A stretch of 64,000 bases of DNA from Paraburkholderia sp. PREW-6R (GCF_039621805.1 NZ_CP155073.1:1674001-1738000); one strand, 5' to 3'; shown: positions 8,392-17,264, numbered from the stretch's first letter. Translations and numbers: made by a program. The notes: generated by a model not told the origin, from the sequence alone.

Positions 8392-9422
8392 GCCAGTTTC
8401 CCGGTTACCTTTTCCAAGAGCGCCCATTCGTCTTCGCCGAAGAACTGCTTCTGCTCGGCATAGAAGCCGCTTTTTCGCAACATGTCGCGAAATGCGTCCA
8501 TATCGGGCTGGTTGAACGCGAGCCCCTTGCCCTCCAGGGTTTTCTGCAGCGACGAGTTCAGCTGTGCCACGTCCTTACGCTGTTGCAGCGCGGACGCGTT
8601 GAGGTTCTTCGATATGCTGTCGCGCACCGTTGCCGGCAGCTTTTCCCATGCGGTGCGATTGCCGAGAAACCAGAAACCGTCCCACATGTGGCTTGTCATC
8701 GAACAGTACTTCTGCACTTCATAAAGCTTGGCCGTCTCGACCACGGCCAGTGCGTTTTCCTGACCTTCAACGACTTTCGTCTGCAACGCGGAATACACCT
8801 CGTTGAAGCTGATCGAAGTCGGTGCCGCAGATAGCGCACGGAACAGCGAAATCCACAGACGCCCGGGCGGCACGCGAATCTTCATGCCCTGCAAGTCGCC
8901 GGGTGACCTGATCGGCTTGCCGCTGCTCGTGATCTGACGAAAGCCGTTGTCCCACACCTTGTCCTGTACGACCAGACCTGCATTGGTAATGAGCCCGCGC
9001 AGGTGCGCACCGAGTTCGCCGTCGAGCGCGCCAAACACCTGGTCATAGTTCTTAAACGCGAAGCCCACGCCCGAGATCGCCGCCTTCGGCACGAGCGACG
9101 ACAACGCGTTCGCCCCTGACAGCGTAAAGAACTCGAGCGCGCCGGCCCGCAATTGCGCAAACATGTCCGGATCGCCGCCCAACTGATTGTTCGGGAACAC
9201 GCGGATTTCCATGCGGCCGTCGGTCTCTTTCTTGATCGCATTCGCCGCCTCCTGAATGCGCACATTCAACGGATGCGATGCCGGCAGGTCCGTGCCGACC
9301 TTGTAGGAAAACTCAGCGGCTTGCGCCCGTCTGATCCAGGGCGCACCGGCGAGGCCCGATGCAGCGGCAGCGGCAACCGAACCCGCGCCGGCAACGAGGA
9401 AGCTGCGACGATTGAAAGCCAT
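8388..9422 (-). CDS. TRAP transporter substrate-binding protein DctP
   Basis: A 344-residue periplasmic binding protein with a twin-arginine-type signal (NRRSFLVAGAG near residue 4, hydrophobic stretch, Ala-rich cleavage region ending RAQAAEF). The mature part resembles DctP proteins: FPNNQLGGDPDMFAQLRAGALEF, then an IRVPPGRLWISLFRALSAAP region with the arginine that usually salt-bridges the ligand carboxylate. The ATG at 9422 is preceded by AAAGGAGA. Translationally coupled to DctQM. The ligand is predicted to be a sugar acid or similar carboxylate, because the locus encodes an acid-sugar kinase and an RLP. Confidence 0.9.
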   Translation of the reverse strand: MAFNRRSFLVAGAGSVAAAAASGLAGAPWIRRAQAAEFSYKVGTDLPASHPLNVRIQEAANAIKKETDGRMEIRVFPNNQLGGDPDMFAQLRAGALEFFTLSGANALSSLVPKAAISGVGFAFKNYDQVFGALDGELGAHLRGLITNAGLVVQDKVWDNGFRQITSSGKPIRSPGDLQGMKIRVPPGRLWISLFRALSAAPTSISFNEVYSALQTKVVEGQENALAVVETAKLYEVQKYCSMTSHMWDGFWFLGNRTAWEKLPATVRDSISKNLNASALQQRKDVAQLNSSLQKTLEGKGLAFNQPDMDAFRDMLRKSGFYAEQKQFFGEDEWALLEKVTGKLA

Positions 9423-9690
9423 TGTTGTCTCCTTTATAGGTTGCCGATGGGTCGGCATGTTGTCCGCGTTGCGATAAAAGCCTGCCCTGCTCGCCCGCCT
9501 TCCTGCTTTTCGTGTCTACCGAGCCTCTCGTGCTTCTCGTACTTGTTGTACTTGTCGTGTCTCGGATGCGTCCGGCGGGTCCGGTGCGTCTGCTGCCCGT
9601 CCTGTTCACCTGCCGGCTGCGTCGTGCTTCCATGATTGCTGCGAAACCCGGGTCCGATGCGATCCACGCTATCGCCGTGTCGTGACACGC
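9423..9690. other. Low-complexity spacer between DctP and alcohol dehydrogenase
   Basis: A 268-bp gap inside an otherwise co-directional unit. Around 9520-9600 it is made of degenerate short repeats of CTTGT/CTCGT type, strongly pyrimidine-rich on the plus strand. I see no gene or clear hairpin. It may hold a promoter for the TRAP genes. Confidence 0.4.
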
Positions 9691-10803
9691 TCATTCAACC
9701 ATGATCACCGGCTTGATTTCCTCGAAGTTCTTCATGCGCGTAAGTGCGAGATTCACGTCGTCGAGCTTGTAGCGGCCGGTAATCATCTGGTGAAACGGAA
9801 AGTCATGCTGATGCGCTTCGAGAAACTGCAACGCGAGTGAATAGCTGCGCGCATCCCCGGAAAACGAGCCGATCACCTGCAGGTTCTTCTTGACGATCAT
9901 CGACGGTTGCATCGTGGTCGTGGCCTCGCCCAATTGCCCCACCACCAGATAGCGGCCACCTTTGCGCGCGAGCGCGAGTCCTTCGGCAAACGCAGCAGGC
10001 ACGCCCGTGAATTCCATCACGATGTCCGCGCCGCGACCGCTGGTTTGCGCAAGCACGCTGTTCAACCGCTCCTCGGGCGTCGTGCCTTCCACCGGGATAC
10101 AGACGTCCGCGCCGAAGAGCCTTGCCATCTCAAGACGCGGCGCAGGCGAGCCGACCACGATGATCTTCTTCGCGCCACGCACCCGCGCATTGGCGGTGGC
10201 CAGCAGGCCGAGCGGTCCCGCGCCCTGAATCAGCACCGTGTCCGTCGGTTCGATCTCGCCGAGTTGCGAATATGCGTTCATCACCGAGCGCAACGCGCAG
10301 CTCGACAGGCTCGCCAGCTCATTGGGCACCGAGTCCGGCACGCGCAGCCGTCCCGCTTGTGGCAGCACATAGCCATATTCGGAGAAGCCACCGAGCAGAT
10401 AAGGCGCCTGTTCGATGTTCTCGTACATGTACGCGCGACGGTTCGTGCACAATGTTGGCTTGCGCGCAGTCGTGCAGAAATAGCAGCCGCCGCAGGAGGT
10501 ATGCGTGTACACGATGCGGTCGCCGACCTTCAGCGGCGTGCCGACGGAATCGGTGGCGACGCCCACGCCCGCACGGATCACACGTCCCACCATCTCGTGG
10601 CCGATAATCACCGGCAGGTTCACTTTCAACGACAACGAGCCTTGCCACAAATGGACATCCGTGCCGCAGATCGAACACATCTCGATCTTCACGAGCGCGG
10701 CGCCCGCTTCGGTCTCCGGCGGCACCGGGACTTCTTCGATCCGCAGCGGCGACTTGAATTCGCGCAGCACGGCAGCGCGGGAAAACTCTGGAACGGCAGT
10801 CAT
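9691..10803 (-). CDS. Zinc-dependent alcohol dehydrogenase (MDR family)
   Basis: A 370-residue medium-chain dehydrogenase. Catalytic-zinc motifs CSICGTDVHLW and GHEMVGRV are present, and structural-zinc cysteines appear in CGGCYFC and the later TLC. The coenzyme fold has GAGPLGLLA. Start ATG 10803 has a good AGGAGA site. Family members (sorbitol, threonine or related polyol dehydrogenases) oxidise secondary or primary alcohols with NAD(P). It lies between the TRAP genes and an aldehyde dehydrogenase on the same strand, so an alcohol to aldehyde to acid route feeding the locus is plausible. Confidence 0.87.
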   Translation of the reverse strand: MTAVPEFSRAAVLREFKSPLRIEEVPVPPETEAGAALVKIEMCSICGTDVHLWQGSLSLKVNLPVIIGHEMVGRVIRAGVGVATDSVGTPLKVGDRIVYTHTSCGGCYFCTTARKPTLCTNRRAYMYENIEQAPYLLGGFSEYGYVLPQAGRLRVPDSVPNELASLSSCALRSVMNAYSQLGEIEPTDTVLIQGAGPLGLLATANARVRGAKKIIVVGSPAPRLEMARLFGADVCIPVEGTTPEERLNSVLAQTSGRGADIVMEFTGVPAAFAEGLALARKGGRYLVVGQLGEATTTMQPSMIVKKNLQVIGSFSGDARSYSLALQFLEAHQHDFPFHQMITGRYKLDDVNLALTRMKNFEEIKPVIMVE

Positions 10804-10893
10804 CCGGTTTGGTCTCCTGGTTCTGATCTTTTCGCGAGTGAAGCGTAGATACGGGTGAGGCAGCCGCGAATGCCGTCGCTGTAGCCGGCGCGG

Positions 10894-10938
10894 TCGCGAC
10901 AATCGCGACAATCGCGGCAATCGCGGCAATCGCGGCGA
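10894..10938. repeat. 9-bp tandem repeat before the alcohol dehydrogenase gene
   Basis: About five copies of a 9-mer, TCGCGACAA grading into TCGCGGCAA, lie in the 150-bp gap between the ALDH and ADH genes. A multiple of three and locally regular, it looks like a slippage-prone minisatellite rather than a regulatory array. Confidence 0.75.
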
Positions 10939-10953
10939 AGGCCCGAATCGGCG

Positions 10954-12399
10954 TTAGCCGTGGCGCAACACGATCGTCTTTGCCACCGTGTACTCCTTGA
11001 GCGCTTCGAGCCCTTTCTCGCGCCCGTGGCCGCTGCGCTTCACGCCGCCGAACGGCAGTTCGATGCCGCCGCCCGCACCGTAGTTGTTGATGAAGACCTG
11101 CCCTACGCGCAGCTTTTTGGCGACGCGCATCTGGCGTGCTCCGTTCTCCGTCCACAGGCCCGCGACAAGGCCGTAAGGCGTGCCGTTGGCGATACGGATC
11201 GCGTCGGCTTCGTCGTCGAATGGAATCGCGGCGAGCACCGGGCCGAACACTTCGTCCTGCGCCAGTTCGTGATCGGACGGTACAGGGCCGAATAACGTTG
11301 GCTTCACGTAATAGCCGGATTGCGCGGCGCTCGCATCGAGCTTGCCTTGCGCCAGCACGCCGATCCCGGCTTCGCCCGCGCGGTCGAGAAAGCCCTGCAC
11401 CTTGCCTGCCTGAGTGCTGTTGATCACGGGCCCGCATTCGAGGTCCGCCGCCGGCGCGCCCACGCGAATCGCGGCCATGCGCTCTACCAGCATCTTCACG
11501 AAGCGGTCGTACGCCGAGCGCTGAATCAGCACACGGCTGCCGGCCGAACACGTTTGCCCCGCGTTCTGTACGATCACGCCGACGATGGTTTGCGCGGCGC
11601 GCTCGAAGTCGGCGTCGTCGAAAACGATCTGCGGCGACTTGCCACCCAGTTCCAGCACGCACGGCACGTGGTTTTTCGCGGCCTCCGTCTGGATCAGCGT
11701 GCCAACCTCGGGCGAACCGGTGAAGGACAGAAAGTCGACATCGGGATGCCGGGACAGCGCAGCGCCCGCCTCTTCGCCCAGACCCGTGACGAGGTTCAGC
11801 ACGCCGGCCGGCAAGCCCGCCTCTGCGGCGAGCGCGGTCAGGCGGATGCAGCTCATGCTTGCATCTTCCGCCGGCTTCAGGACCGCGACGTTGCCCGTGG
11901 CGAGCGCGGGTCCGAGCGTGCGGCCGAACATCGACGCCGGATAATTCCACGGAATGATCAGCCCGACCACACCGCGCGCTTCCCGCTGCACGGTGACCTG
12001 ATAGCCGTCGAGAAACGGCAGTACGTCGCCGAGGACCTTGTCGGCCGCGCCGGCGTAGAACTCGAAGTAGCGCGCGGTGGCCTTGATATCGGTTCGCGCC
12101 TGAGTGATGGGCTTGCCCGTATCGCGCGCTTCGAGTTGCGCGAGTTCTTCACTGTTGGCGAGAATCAGGTCCGACAGCCTCGTCAGAATGCGCCCGCGTT
12201 CAAAGCCGGCCATGGTGCCCCACGCACCGTCGAGCGCGCGCCGCGCGGCGGCCACCGCGTGATCGATTTCGTGCTGGCCACCGCGCGAGATCGCGGCGAA
12301 TACCTCACCGTCTGCAGGCGAGCGAACGTCGATCACCTGCGCCGATTCGGCGCCCATCCATTCGCCTGCGATGAAGATTGTCTGTGCCTGCGCGGACAT
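10954..12399 (-). CDS. NAD(P)-dependent aldehyde dehydrogenase
   Basis: A 481-residue ALDH-superfamily enzyme. It has the PWNYP segment of the coenzyme domain, LELGGKSP with the general-base glutamate, and NAGQTCSAGSR with the catalytic cysteine. It oxidises an aldehyde to its carboxylate. The ATG at 12399 is preceded by AGGAGA and fits the family's length; an upstream extension lacks support. It lies directly upstream of the alcohol dehydrogenase, so the pair could oxidise a primary alcohol to an acid. A 259-bp upstream gap with an inverted repeat suggests its own promoter. Confidence 0.9.
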   Translation of the reverse strand: MSAQAQTIFIAGEWMGAESAQVIDVRSPADGEVFAAISRGGQHEIDHAVAAARRALDGAWGTMAGFERGRILTRLSDLILANSEELAQLEARDTGKPITQARTDIKATARYFEFYAGAADKVLGDVLPFLDGYQVTVQREARGVVGLIIPWNYPASMFGRTLGPALATGNVAVLKPAEDASMSCIRLTALAAEAGLPAGVLNLVTGLGEEAGAALSRHPDVDFLSFTGSPEVGTLIQTEAAKNHVPCVLELGGKSPQIVFDDADFERAAQTIVGVIVQNAGQTCSAGSRVLIQRSAYDRFVKMLVERMAAIRVGAPAADLECGPVINSTQAGKVQGFLDRAGEAGIGVLAQGKLDASAAQSGYYVKPTLFGPVPSDHELAQDEVFGPVLAAIPFDDEADAIRIANGTPYGLVAGLWTENGARQMRVAKKLRVGQVFINNYGAGGGIELPFGGVKRSGHGREKGLEALKEYTVAKTIVLRHG

Positions 12400-12546
12400 G
12401 CTGTGTCTCCTGATCCATGTAAAACGGGTTATGTTTCGCCGGCGTCGTGTTTCAGCGTGATTGCCCACGCACGACGCTCCTCTCCTTCTGTGAAAAAAAG
12501 TATAAGGAGTTCGACATAACCGCTACAAATACGAATTCACAATAGA

Positions 12547-12569
12547 GGATATAAAACCGGCCTATATCC
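12547..12569. promoter_or_regulatory. Candidate operator upstream of aldehyde dehydrogenase
   Basis: A perfect inverted repeat GGATATA-N9-TATATCC with CGGC in the spacer, about 150 bp upstream of the ALDH start in an AT-rich patch. Its layout TATA-N4-CGGC-N-TATA is shared with the repeat at 1466-1486, suggesting a common regulator for the two transcription units. Confidence 0.5.
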
Positions 12570-12658
12570 GTATAACTACCGCTCGCCTGTTGCTCGCCTG
12601 TTTTGAATGGTTGCGGGCGCAACATGTCGAGTCGCGCGGACCAGCCAGTACGGCAGCG

Positions 12659-13438
12659 TCACACGGCGCCCGCGCCCCACGACAGGAAGCCGCCGTCCAC
12701 GGGCAGCACGACGCCGGTGACATAGCCGGCGTCGTCGGACGCGAGGTAGCACACCGCAGCAGCGATTTCGGACGTGGTGCCATAGCGCTTCATCGGGATC
12801 GCACGGGAATATTCTTCGCGGAACTGGGCGGAATGAAGGACTTGGGTCATGGGTGTATCGACCGGTCCGGGCGACACCGCATTGGCCGTGATGCCGTACT
12901 CGCACAATTCGACCGCCATCTGCCTCGTGAGCGCGATCACGGCGCCCTTGGACGTCCCATACGCGGTTCGCCCCGTTCCTACCGCACGCATGCCGGCCAC
13001 GGACGCAATGTTGACGATGCGTCCCCAACCGTTGGGCTTCATCATCCGGGCGGCATGCTGCGCGCACAGCAGCGTGCCGGTCACGTTGACCTGCATGGTC
13101 TTGAGAAATACATCGAGCGGATAGTCGATGAATGGCAGGATCGTCGCAATGCCCGCGCAGTTGACGAGCACGTCGCACCGGCCAGCGTCACGTTCTATGA
13201 CGGCGAAGCCTTCGGCGATCGACGCGGCATCGCCCACATCCATTGCCACCGCGGACGCGGAAAGGCCTTGCTCCTGCAACTTGCCGGCCGTCTCCTCTGC
13301 CGCACCGCGATTGATGTCGGAGAGCACCGCGTGATAGCCGCTGCGCGCGAGCCGCTCTGCCACATCCGCTCCAATGCCCATTGCGCCGCCCGTGATGACC
13401 GCGACTTTGCCCCGCCCACTCCCGCTGTTCTGTTCCAC
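12659..13438 (-). CDS. SDR family oxidoreductase (GTG start)
   Basis: A 259-residue classical SDR: TGGAMGIGADVAERL near the N-terminus, NCAGIA, and YGTSKGAVIALTRQMAVE with the catalytic Tyr/Lys, followed by SPGPVDTPMT. The start is taken as GTG at 13438 because AAGGAGA lies seven bases upstream. A longer frame to 13501 has an unconserved leader. It is the first gene of the minus-strand unit leading to ALDH, ADH and TRAP genes. It probably oxidises a hydroxyl group of the imported acid or polyol, but the substrate cannot be assigned. Confidence 0.88.
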   Translation of the reverse strand: MEQNSGSGRGKVAVITGGAMGIGADVAERLARSGYHAVLSDINRGAAEETAGKLQEQGLSASAVAMDVGDAASIAEGFAVIERDAGRCDVLVNCAGIATILPFIDYPLDVFLKTMQVNVTGTLLCAQHAARMMKPNGWGRIVNIASVAGMRAVGTGRTAYGTSKGAVIALTRQMAVELCEYGITANAVSPGPVDTPMTQVLHSAQFREEYSRAIPMKRYGTTSEIAAAVCYLASDDAGYVTGVVLPVDGGFLSWGAGAV

Positions 13439-13632
13439 TTCGTCTCCTTCATCGCGCGTTTCTGATGGACGAATTATCGGAGGCGGACGAAGGCGACTCA
13501 ATGGATATTAAGGCTCGCTAGTGTGAGGAAAAGTCACCGCTATGGACGGCGACAAATGACCTCCGTGATCGAGAATGAGTGGGCGCGGCCTTATAGACCT
13601 TAGGCAGCTCCGTCAATCCACTTTCATCCGTG

Positions 13633-14091
13633 TCATACGTGCAGGTGGTCGTGCTGATCTTCGGCGCTGCCGTGGTGGTGCCGCAGGCGCTCGAGCGACA
13701 CCGGAATCATGTGCAGCCGCGCGAAGCGCACGCCGCGCTGGCTCGACACGCTGTCCGCGAAAGCCGCGACTTCCTGCGAGCGACCGCGCAGTACCGACGA
13801 TTCCAGCAGGCTGTCGTGGTCCAGATGCACGCGCATGTTCGCCACCGACATGTCGTGACGGTCGTGATGCGCCTGCGTGATGCGCCGCGCAAGATCGCGC
13901 GTGGCGTGATCGTACACATAGGTCAGCGTTGCCACGCAGAGGTCGCCCGGGTGGGTGGCGGGCGCCCGGGTCTGGCTCTCTCTCACCAGATCCCGGAGCG
14001 CTTCCGAGCGGCTCGTATAACCGCGCTGCTCGACCATGCTATCCACGGTGGCAAGCAGGTCGTCGTCGATCGTGATGGTGATGCGCTGCAT
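13633..14091 (-). CDS. nikR: NikR-like nickel-responsive regulator with altered metal site
   Basis: A 152-residue ribbon-helix-helix regulator aligning without gaps to the E. coli NikR numbering I recall. Residues 1-45 are the DNA-binding domain (MQRITITIDDDLLATVDS), the rest the ACT-like metal domain. Of the four high-affinity nickel ligands, H76 and H89 are kept but H87 is Arg and C95 is Leu. The C-terminus is extended with a His-rich tail (RHHHGSAEDQHDHLHV). It is divergent from a NicT nickel/cobalt permease, which it presumably represses. The metal specificity may therefore differ from classical NikR. Confidence 0.88.
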   Translation of the reverse strand: MQRITITIDDDLLATVDSMVEQRGYTSRSEALRDLVRESQTRAPATHPGDLCVATLTYVYDHATRDLARRITQAHHDRHDMSVANMRVHLDHDSLLESSVLRGRSQEVAAFADSVSSQRGVRFARLHMIPVSLERLRHHHGSAEDQHDHLHV

Positions 14092-14108
14092 GGCGTCCTC
14101 GCGAGTGG

Positions 14109-14144
14109 CGGGTAAAGGGGTAATGGGGGTAATGGGGGTAATGC
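14109..14144. repeat. GGGGTAATG tandem repeat in the nikR-nicT gap
   Basis: Three to four copies of a G-rich 9-mer (GGGGTAATG with variants) lie between the two divergent starts, next to an imperfect GATAAT/ATTATC inverted pair at 14145-14150 and 14178-14183. The region must hold both promoters. I cannot assign a NikR operator. Confidence 0.6.
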
Positions 14145-14248
14145 GATAATTCTAGTGTGAGGTTTTTTTGAAAAGGTATTATCTTTCACCAGAACAAAGT
14201 CGGGTATTGCGCGCTGTCGCGACGCCTCATCATTTTTCAGGGATCTCA

Positions 14249-15313
14249 ATGGCCGATCTGATCAAGGCACTGTCCGGCAACGAACATGGCCGTCTTCGCC
14301 AGAAAATTGGCGGCCTTTACCTGTTTTTGATCGCGTTCAACATCATCGCCTGGGTCTGGGCATTCGTCGCTTTTCACCGGTATCCGCTGCTGATGGGCAC
14401 GTGCCTGCTCGCGTACTCGTTCGGACTGCGGCATGCGGTCGACGCGGACCACATCGCGGCGATCGACAACGTGACGCGCAAGCTGATGCAAGGCGGCAAG
14501 CGGCCCGTCACGATCGGCCTCGCTTTTTCGCTCGGCCACTCCACCATTGTCGTACTCGCGTCGGCCGGCATCGCGGCCACCGCGATGGCGCTGCAAAGCC
14601 GGATGGCGGCTTTCAAGGATATCGGCGGATTGATCGGCACGATCGTCTCCACGCTTTTTCTGTTTGCGATCGCGTTGATGAATCTGTGGATTCTTGGCTC
14701 AGTGATTCGCGCGTTCCGCAGGGTTCGACGCGGCGAACCGTACGTCGACGAGGATTTCGACATGCTGCTCGCCGACCGTGGCTTCCTTGCACGGATTTTC
14801 CGGCCGCTGTTCGGGCTCGTCACGAAGAGCTGGCACATGTACTTTCTCGGCTTCCTGTTCGGGCTGGGATTCGATACCGCGACCGAGGTCGGCCTGCTCG
14901 GCCTCTCCGCAGCGGGGGCGACACAAGGGATGCCGATCTGGTCGATCCTCGTGTTCCCCGTGCTTTTCACCGCGGGCATGACGCTGATCGATACGACAGA
15001 CAGTGTCCTGATGCTGGGCGCCTATGGCTGGGCGTTCGTCAAGCCGATTCGCAAGCTCTACTACAACATCACGATCACTACGATCTCCGCGCTGGTTGCA
15101 CTGCTGGTAGGCAGCGTGGAAGGACTCGGCCTCGCTGCCGACAGGTTGCAGCTCACCGGCAGTTTCTGGAACCTGATTGGCAGCCTGAACGACCATTTCG
15201 GCATGATCGGCTACGTGATCATCGGCGTATTTATCGTGAGTTGGCTGGTCTCGGCGGCGTTCTACAAGTGGAAGCGTTTCGACGAACTGGACGCACGTTC
15301 GAGCGAGGCCTGA
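14249..15313 (+). CDS. NicT-family nickel/cobalt permease (HoxN/NixA type)
   Basis: A 354-residue integral membrane protein of the NiCoT family. The signature RHAVDADHIAAIDN in the second helix holds the metal-selectivity His/Asp residues, and the second signature LGFDTATEVGLL and later helices are present. It imports Ni2+ or Co2+ for metalloenzymes. Start ATG 14249 (MADLIKAL) fits family length; an upstream in-frame ATG at 14168 would add an unlikely leader. The divergent NikR-like gene is the obvious regulator. No urease or hydrogenase genes are in the window. Confidence 0.9.
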   Translation: MADLIKALSGNEHGRLRQKIGGLYLFLIAFNIIAWVWAFVAFHRYPLLMGTCLLAYSFGLRHAVDADHIAAIDNVTRKLMQGGKRPVTIGLAFSLGHSTIVVLASAGIAATAMALQSRMAAFKDIGGLIGTIVSTLFLFAIALMNLWILGSVIRAFRRVRRGEPYVDEDFDMLLADRGFLARIFRPLFGLVTKSWHMYFLGFLFGLGFDTATEVGLLGLSAAGATQGMPIWSILVFPVLFTAGMTLIDTTDSVLMLGAYGWAFVKPIRKLYYNITITTISALVALLVGSVEGLGLAADRLQLTGSFWNLIGSLNDHFGMIGYVIIGVFIVSWLVSAAFYKWKRFDELDARSSEA

Positions 15314-15524
15314 ACCGACGCCTTCCGAGCGCTTATCTACGCATTCCTTAGCATCCGGATGTTGCATCGCAATGCGGGCCGCGTTCCTGCCTCGTTCCTG
15401 GTATGTGACACTCGCGTTCAAAGTTTGCATCGCTGATAGACGGGGTCTACGCTCTTTGTATGAGTCGAGGGTCGAATTTCCTCGATAAAACCGATGCCCA
15501 GGCGCTTCGGAAGGAGACACGATC

Positions 15525-17264
15525 ATGCGCCCGCTATCCGCGCTCAGCAGCTTTCCTGCTTTTGCAATCGCCCTCTTGTGCCTGTTTCTCGCCAGTTGTG
15601 GAGGCAGCGTCGACAGTCCGGGCGCAATCTCCTCTGGCAACCCCGATCCCGGCATCGCGCTCGTTCAGGCCCGTTTCAGGACGCCGCCAATGGGCTGGAA
15701 CTCGTGGAATACCTTTGGCTGCAACAATAGCGAGGCGACGATCAAGTCGGTGGCGGACGCAATCGCGTCGAACGGCATGGCGGCAGCCGGCTACCAGTAT
15801 GTGACCGTCGACGACTGCTGGGTCGGCGGCCGCAATCCAACCACGGGTCAGCTCTATTCGAACGCCACCACGTTCCCCGATGGCATTCAGGCACTCGCGG
15901 CTTACGTGCATGCCAAGGGCCTGAAATTCGGTCTTTATACGTCGGCCGGTACGAACACGTGCGCCGGACTTTCGCACGGCGCACGGCCCCCCTCCTATCC
16001 GCCGGGCGTGGGGGCCGGCAGCCTCGGTCATGAAAGTGTGGATGCACAGACGTTTGCCAACTGGGGCGTCGATTACATCAAGTTCGACTACTGCGGCGGC
16101 AGTCTCACTGCATTTCCGGCCATGCGCGCCGGCATTGCCGCAACAGGGCGCACGATGTACCTGAGCATCAACCCGTACAGCGCGAACGCAACGCTGCCGA
16201 CCAACTTCGCCTCCGACGGAACGCTGTACGTGCCGGCCTACGCCGACATGTCCCGCATCTCGCAGGACATTACCGCAAAGTTCACGTCAGTGACGTCGAT
16301 CATCGACATCAGTGCAGCAGACGCCGCGTGGGCGGTGCCGGGCTATTTCAACGACATGGACATGCTCGAAGTCGGCAATGGCATGACCGCCGATCAGGAC
16401 ACCGCTCACTTTGTGATGTGGGCCATGATGTCGAGCGGACTGAATGCCGGTAATGACGTGCGCACGCAAAGCGCTGCCACGCAAGCGTTGCTGACCAACG
16501 CGTCGATCATTGCCGTGAATCAGGACGCGCTCGCACTGCAAGCCGTGCTCGACACGGCGGACAGTTCCGGCTCGCTGCAGGTATGGACCAAGCCATTGTC
16601 CGCAACCGGTACGCGCGCAGTGGCATTACTCAACCGCGGCGCGACGGCCGCGCCCATTACGGTCAAGCTGGCGAATCTCGGACTGACCGGTGCAGTGCAG
16701 GCCACCAACCTCGTGACCGGTGCGAGCCTCGGCAGCGTATCGCAGAGCCTCACGCAAACCGTGCCGGCTACCGGCGCGGTTCTGGTCAAGCTCACGGGCA
16801 CCGACCCGGTTGCTACGACGGGTTCGCTGGCGCCACAGACGCCGGTCTGGTCTGCGGTGCAGTCAGGCAGTGTCGCGGTGAAAGTCGGTCCCGAGGGCGC
16901 GGCGTTGCCGGTCGGCACATCGGCAACCGGGGCCGTGGTCGTCCATGGAACCAGCTATGTGGACGGTATGACAGTGAACGCGCCCGCGCAGATCGTGTAT
17001 CGGCTCAATGGACACTGCACGACGTTCCAGAGCGATATCGGACTGGACGCGGCCGCGCAAGGCGCGGGGTCGGTGGACTACCAGGTGTGGGCCGACAATG
17101 TCGAACTGTACGACAGCGGCTTCGTCACGAATTCGACGCCGGTCAAGACGGTGCGCGTCAGTGTGGCGGGACGCAACACGCTGCGCCTCGTCGTCACCGA
17201 CGGCCATGACGGCGTAACGGGAGATATCGCGGATTGGGCGAACCCATCGCTCGTCTGTTCGTGA
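15525..17264 (+). CDS. Lipoprotein alpha-galactosidase (GH27) with C-terminal NPCBM-like domain
   Basis: A 579-residue secreted enzyme. A type II signal peptide ends at the lipobox LASC (Cys near residue 26). The GH27 barrel follows: PPMGWNSWNTFGC, VDDCW, nucleophile Asp188 in YIKFDYCG, and acid/base Asp279 in NDMDMLEVG. A beta-sandwich follows at about 350-430. The last ~150 residues look like an NPCBM carbohydrate-binding module (YRLNGHCTTFQSDIG, VWADNVELYDSGF). It should release galactose from plant oligosaccharides at the cell surface. It stands alone, with no sugar transporter beside it. Other GH27 specificities (arabinopyranosidase, GalNAcase) are possible. Confidence 0.9.
   Translation: MRPLSALSSFPAFAIALLCLFLASCGGSVDSPGAISSGNPDPGIALVQARFRTPPMGWNSWNTFGCNNSEATIKSVADAIASNGMAAAGYQYVTVDDCWVGGRNPTTGQLYSNATTFPDGIQALAAYVHAKGLKFGLYTSAGTNTCAGLSHGARPPSYPPGVGAGSLGHESVDAQTFANWGVDYIKFDYCGGSLTAFPAMRAGIAATGRTMYLSINPYSANATLPTNFASDGTLYVPAYADMSRISQDITAKFTSVTSIIDISAADAAWAVPGYFNDMDMLEVGNGMTADQDTAHFVMWAMMSSGLNAGNDVRTQSAATQALLTNASIIAVNQDALALQAVLDTADSSGSLQVWTKPLSATGTRAVALLNRGATAAPITVKLANLGLTGAVQATNLVTGASLGSVSQSLTQTVPATGAVLVKLTGTDPVATTGSLAPQTPVWSAVQSGSVAVKVGPEGAALPVGTSATGAVVVHGTSYVDGMTVNAPAQIVYRLNGHCTTFQSDIGLDAAAQGAGSVDYQVWADNVELYDSGFVTNSTPVKTVRVSVAGRNTLRLVVTDGHDGVTGDIADWANPSLVCS

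Noticed and set aside
10319..11950. 543-codon minus-strand frame across ADH and ALDH
   Set aside because: It overlaps two well-supported genes in another frame and gives an Arg-rich, domain-free translation.
14145..14183. NikR operator candidate (GATAAT and ATTATC arms)
   Set aside because: Arms are 27 bp apart and do not match the geometry or sequence of known NikR half-sites.
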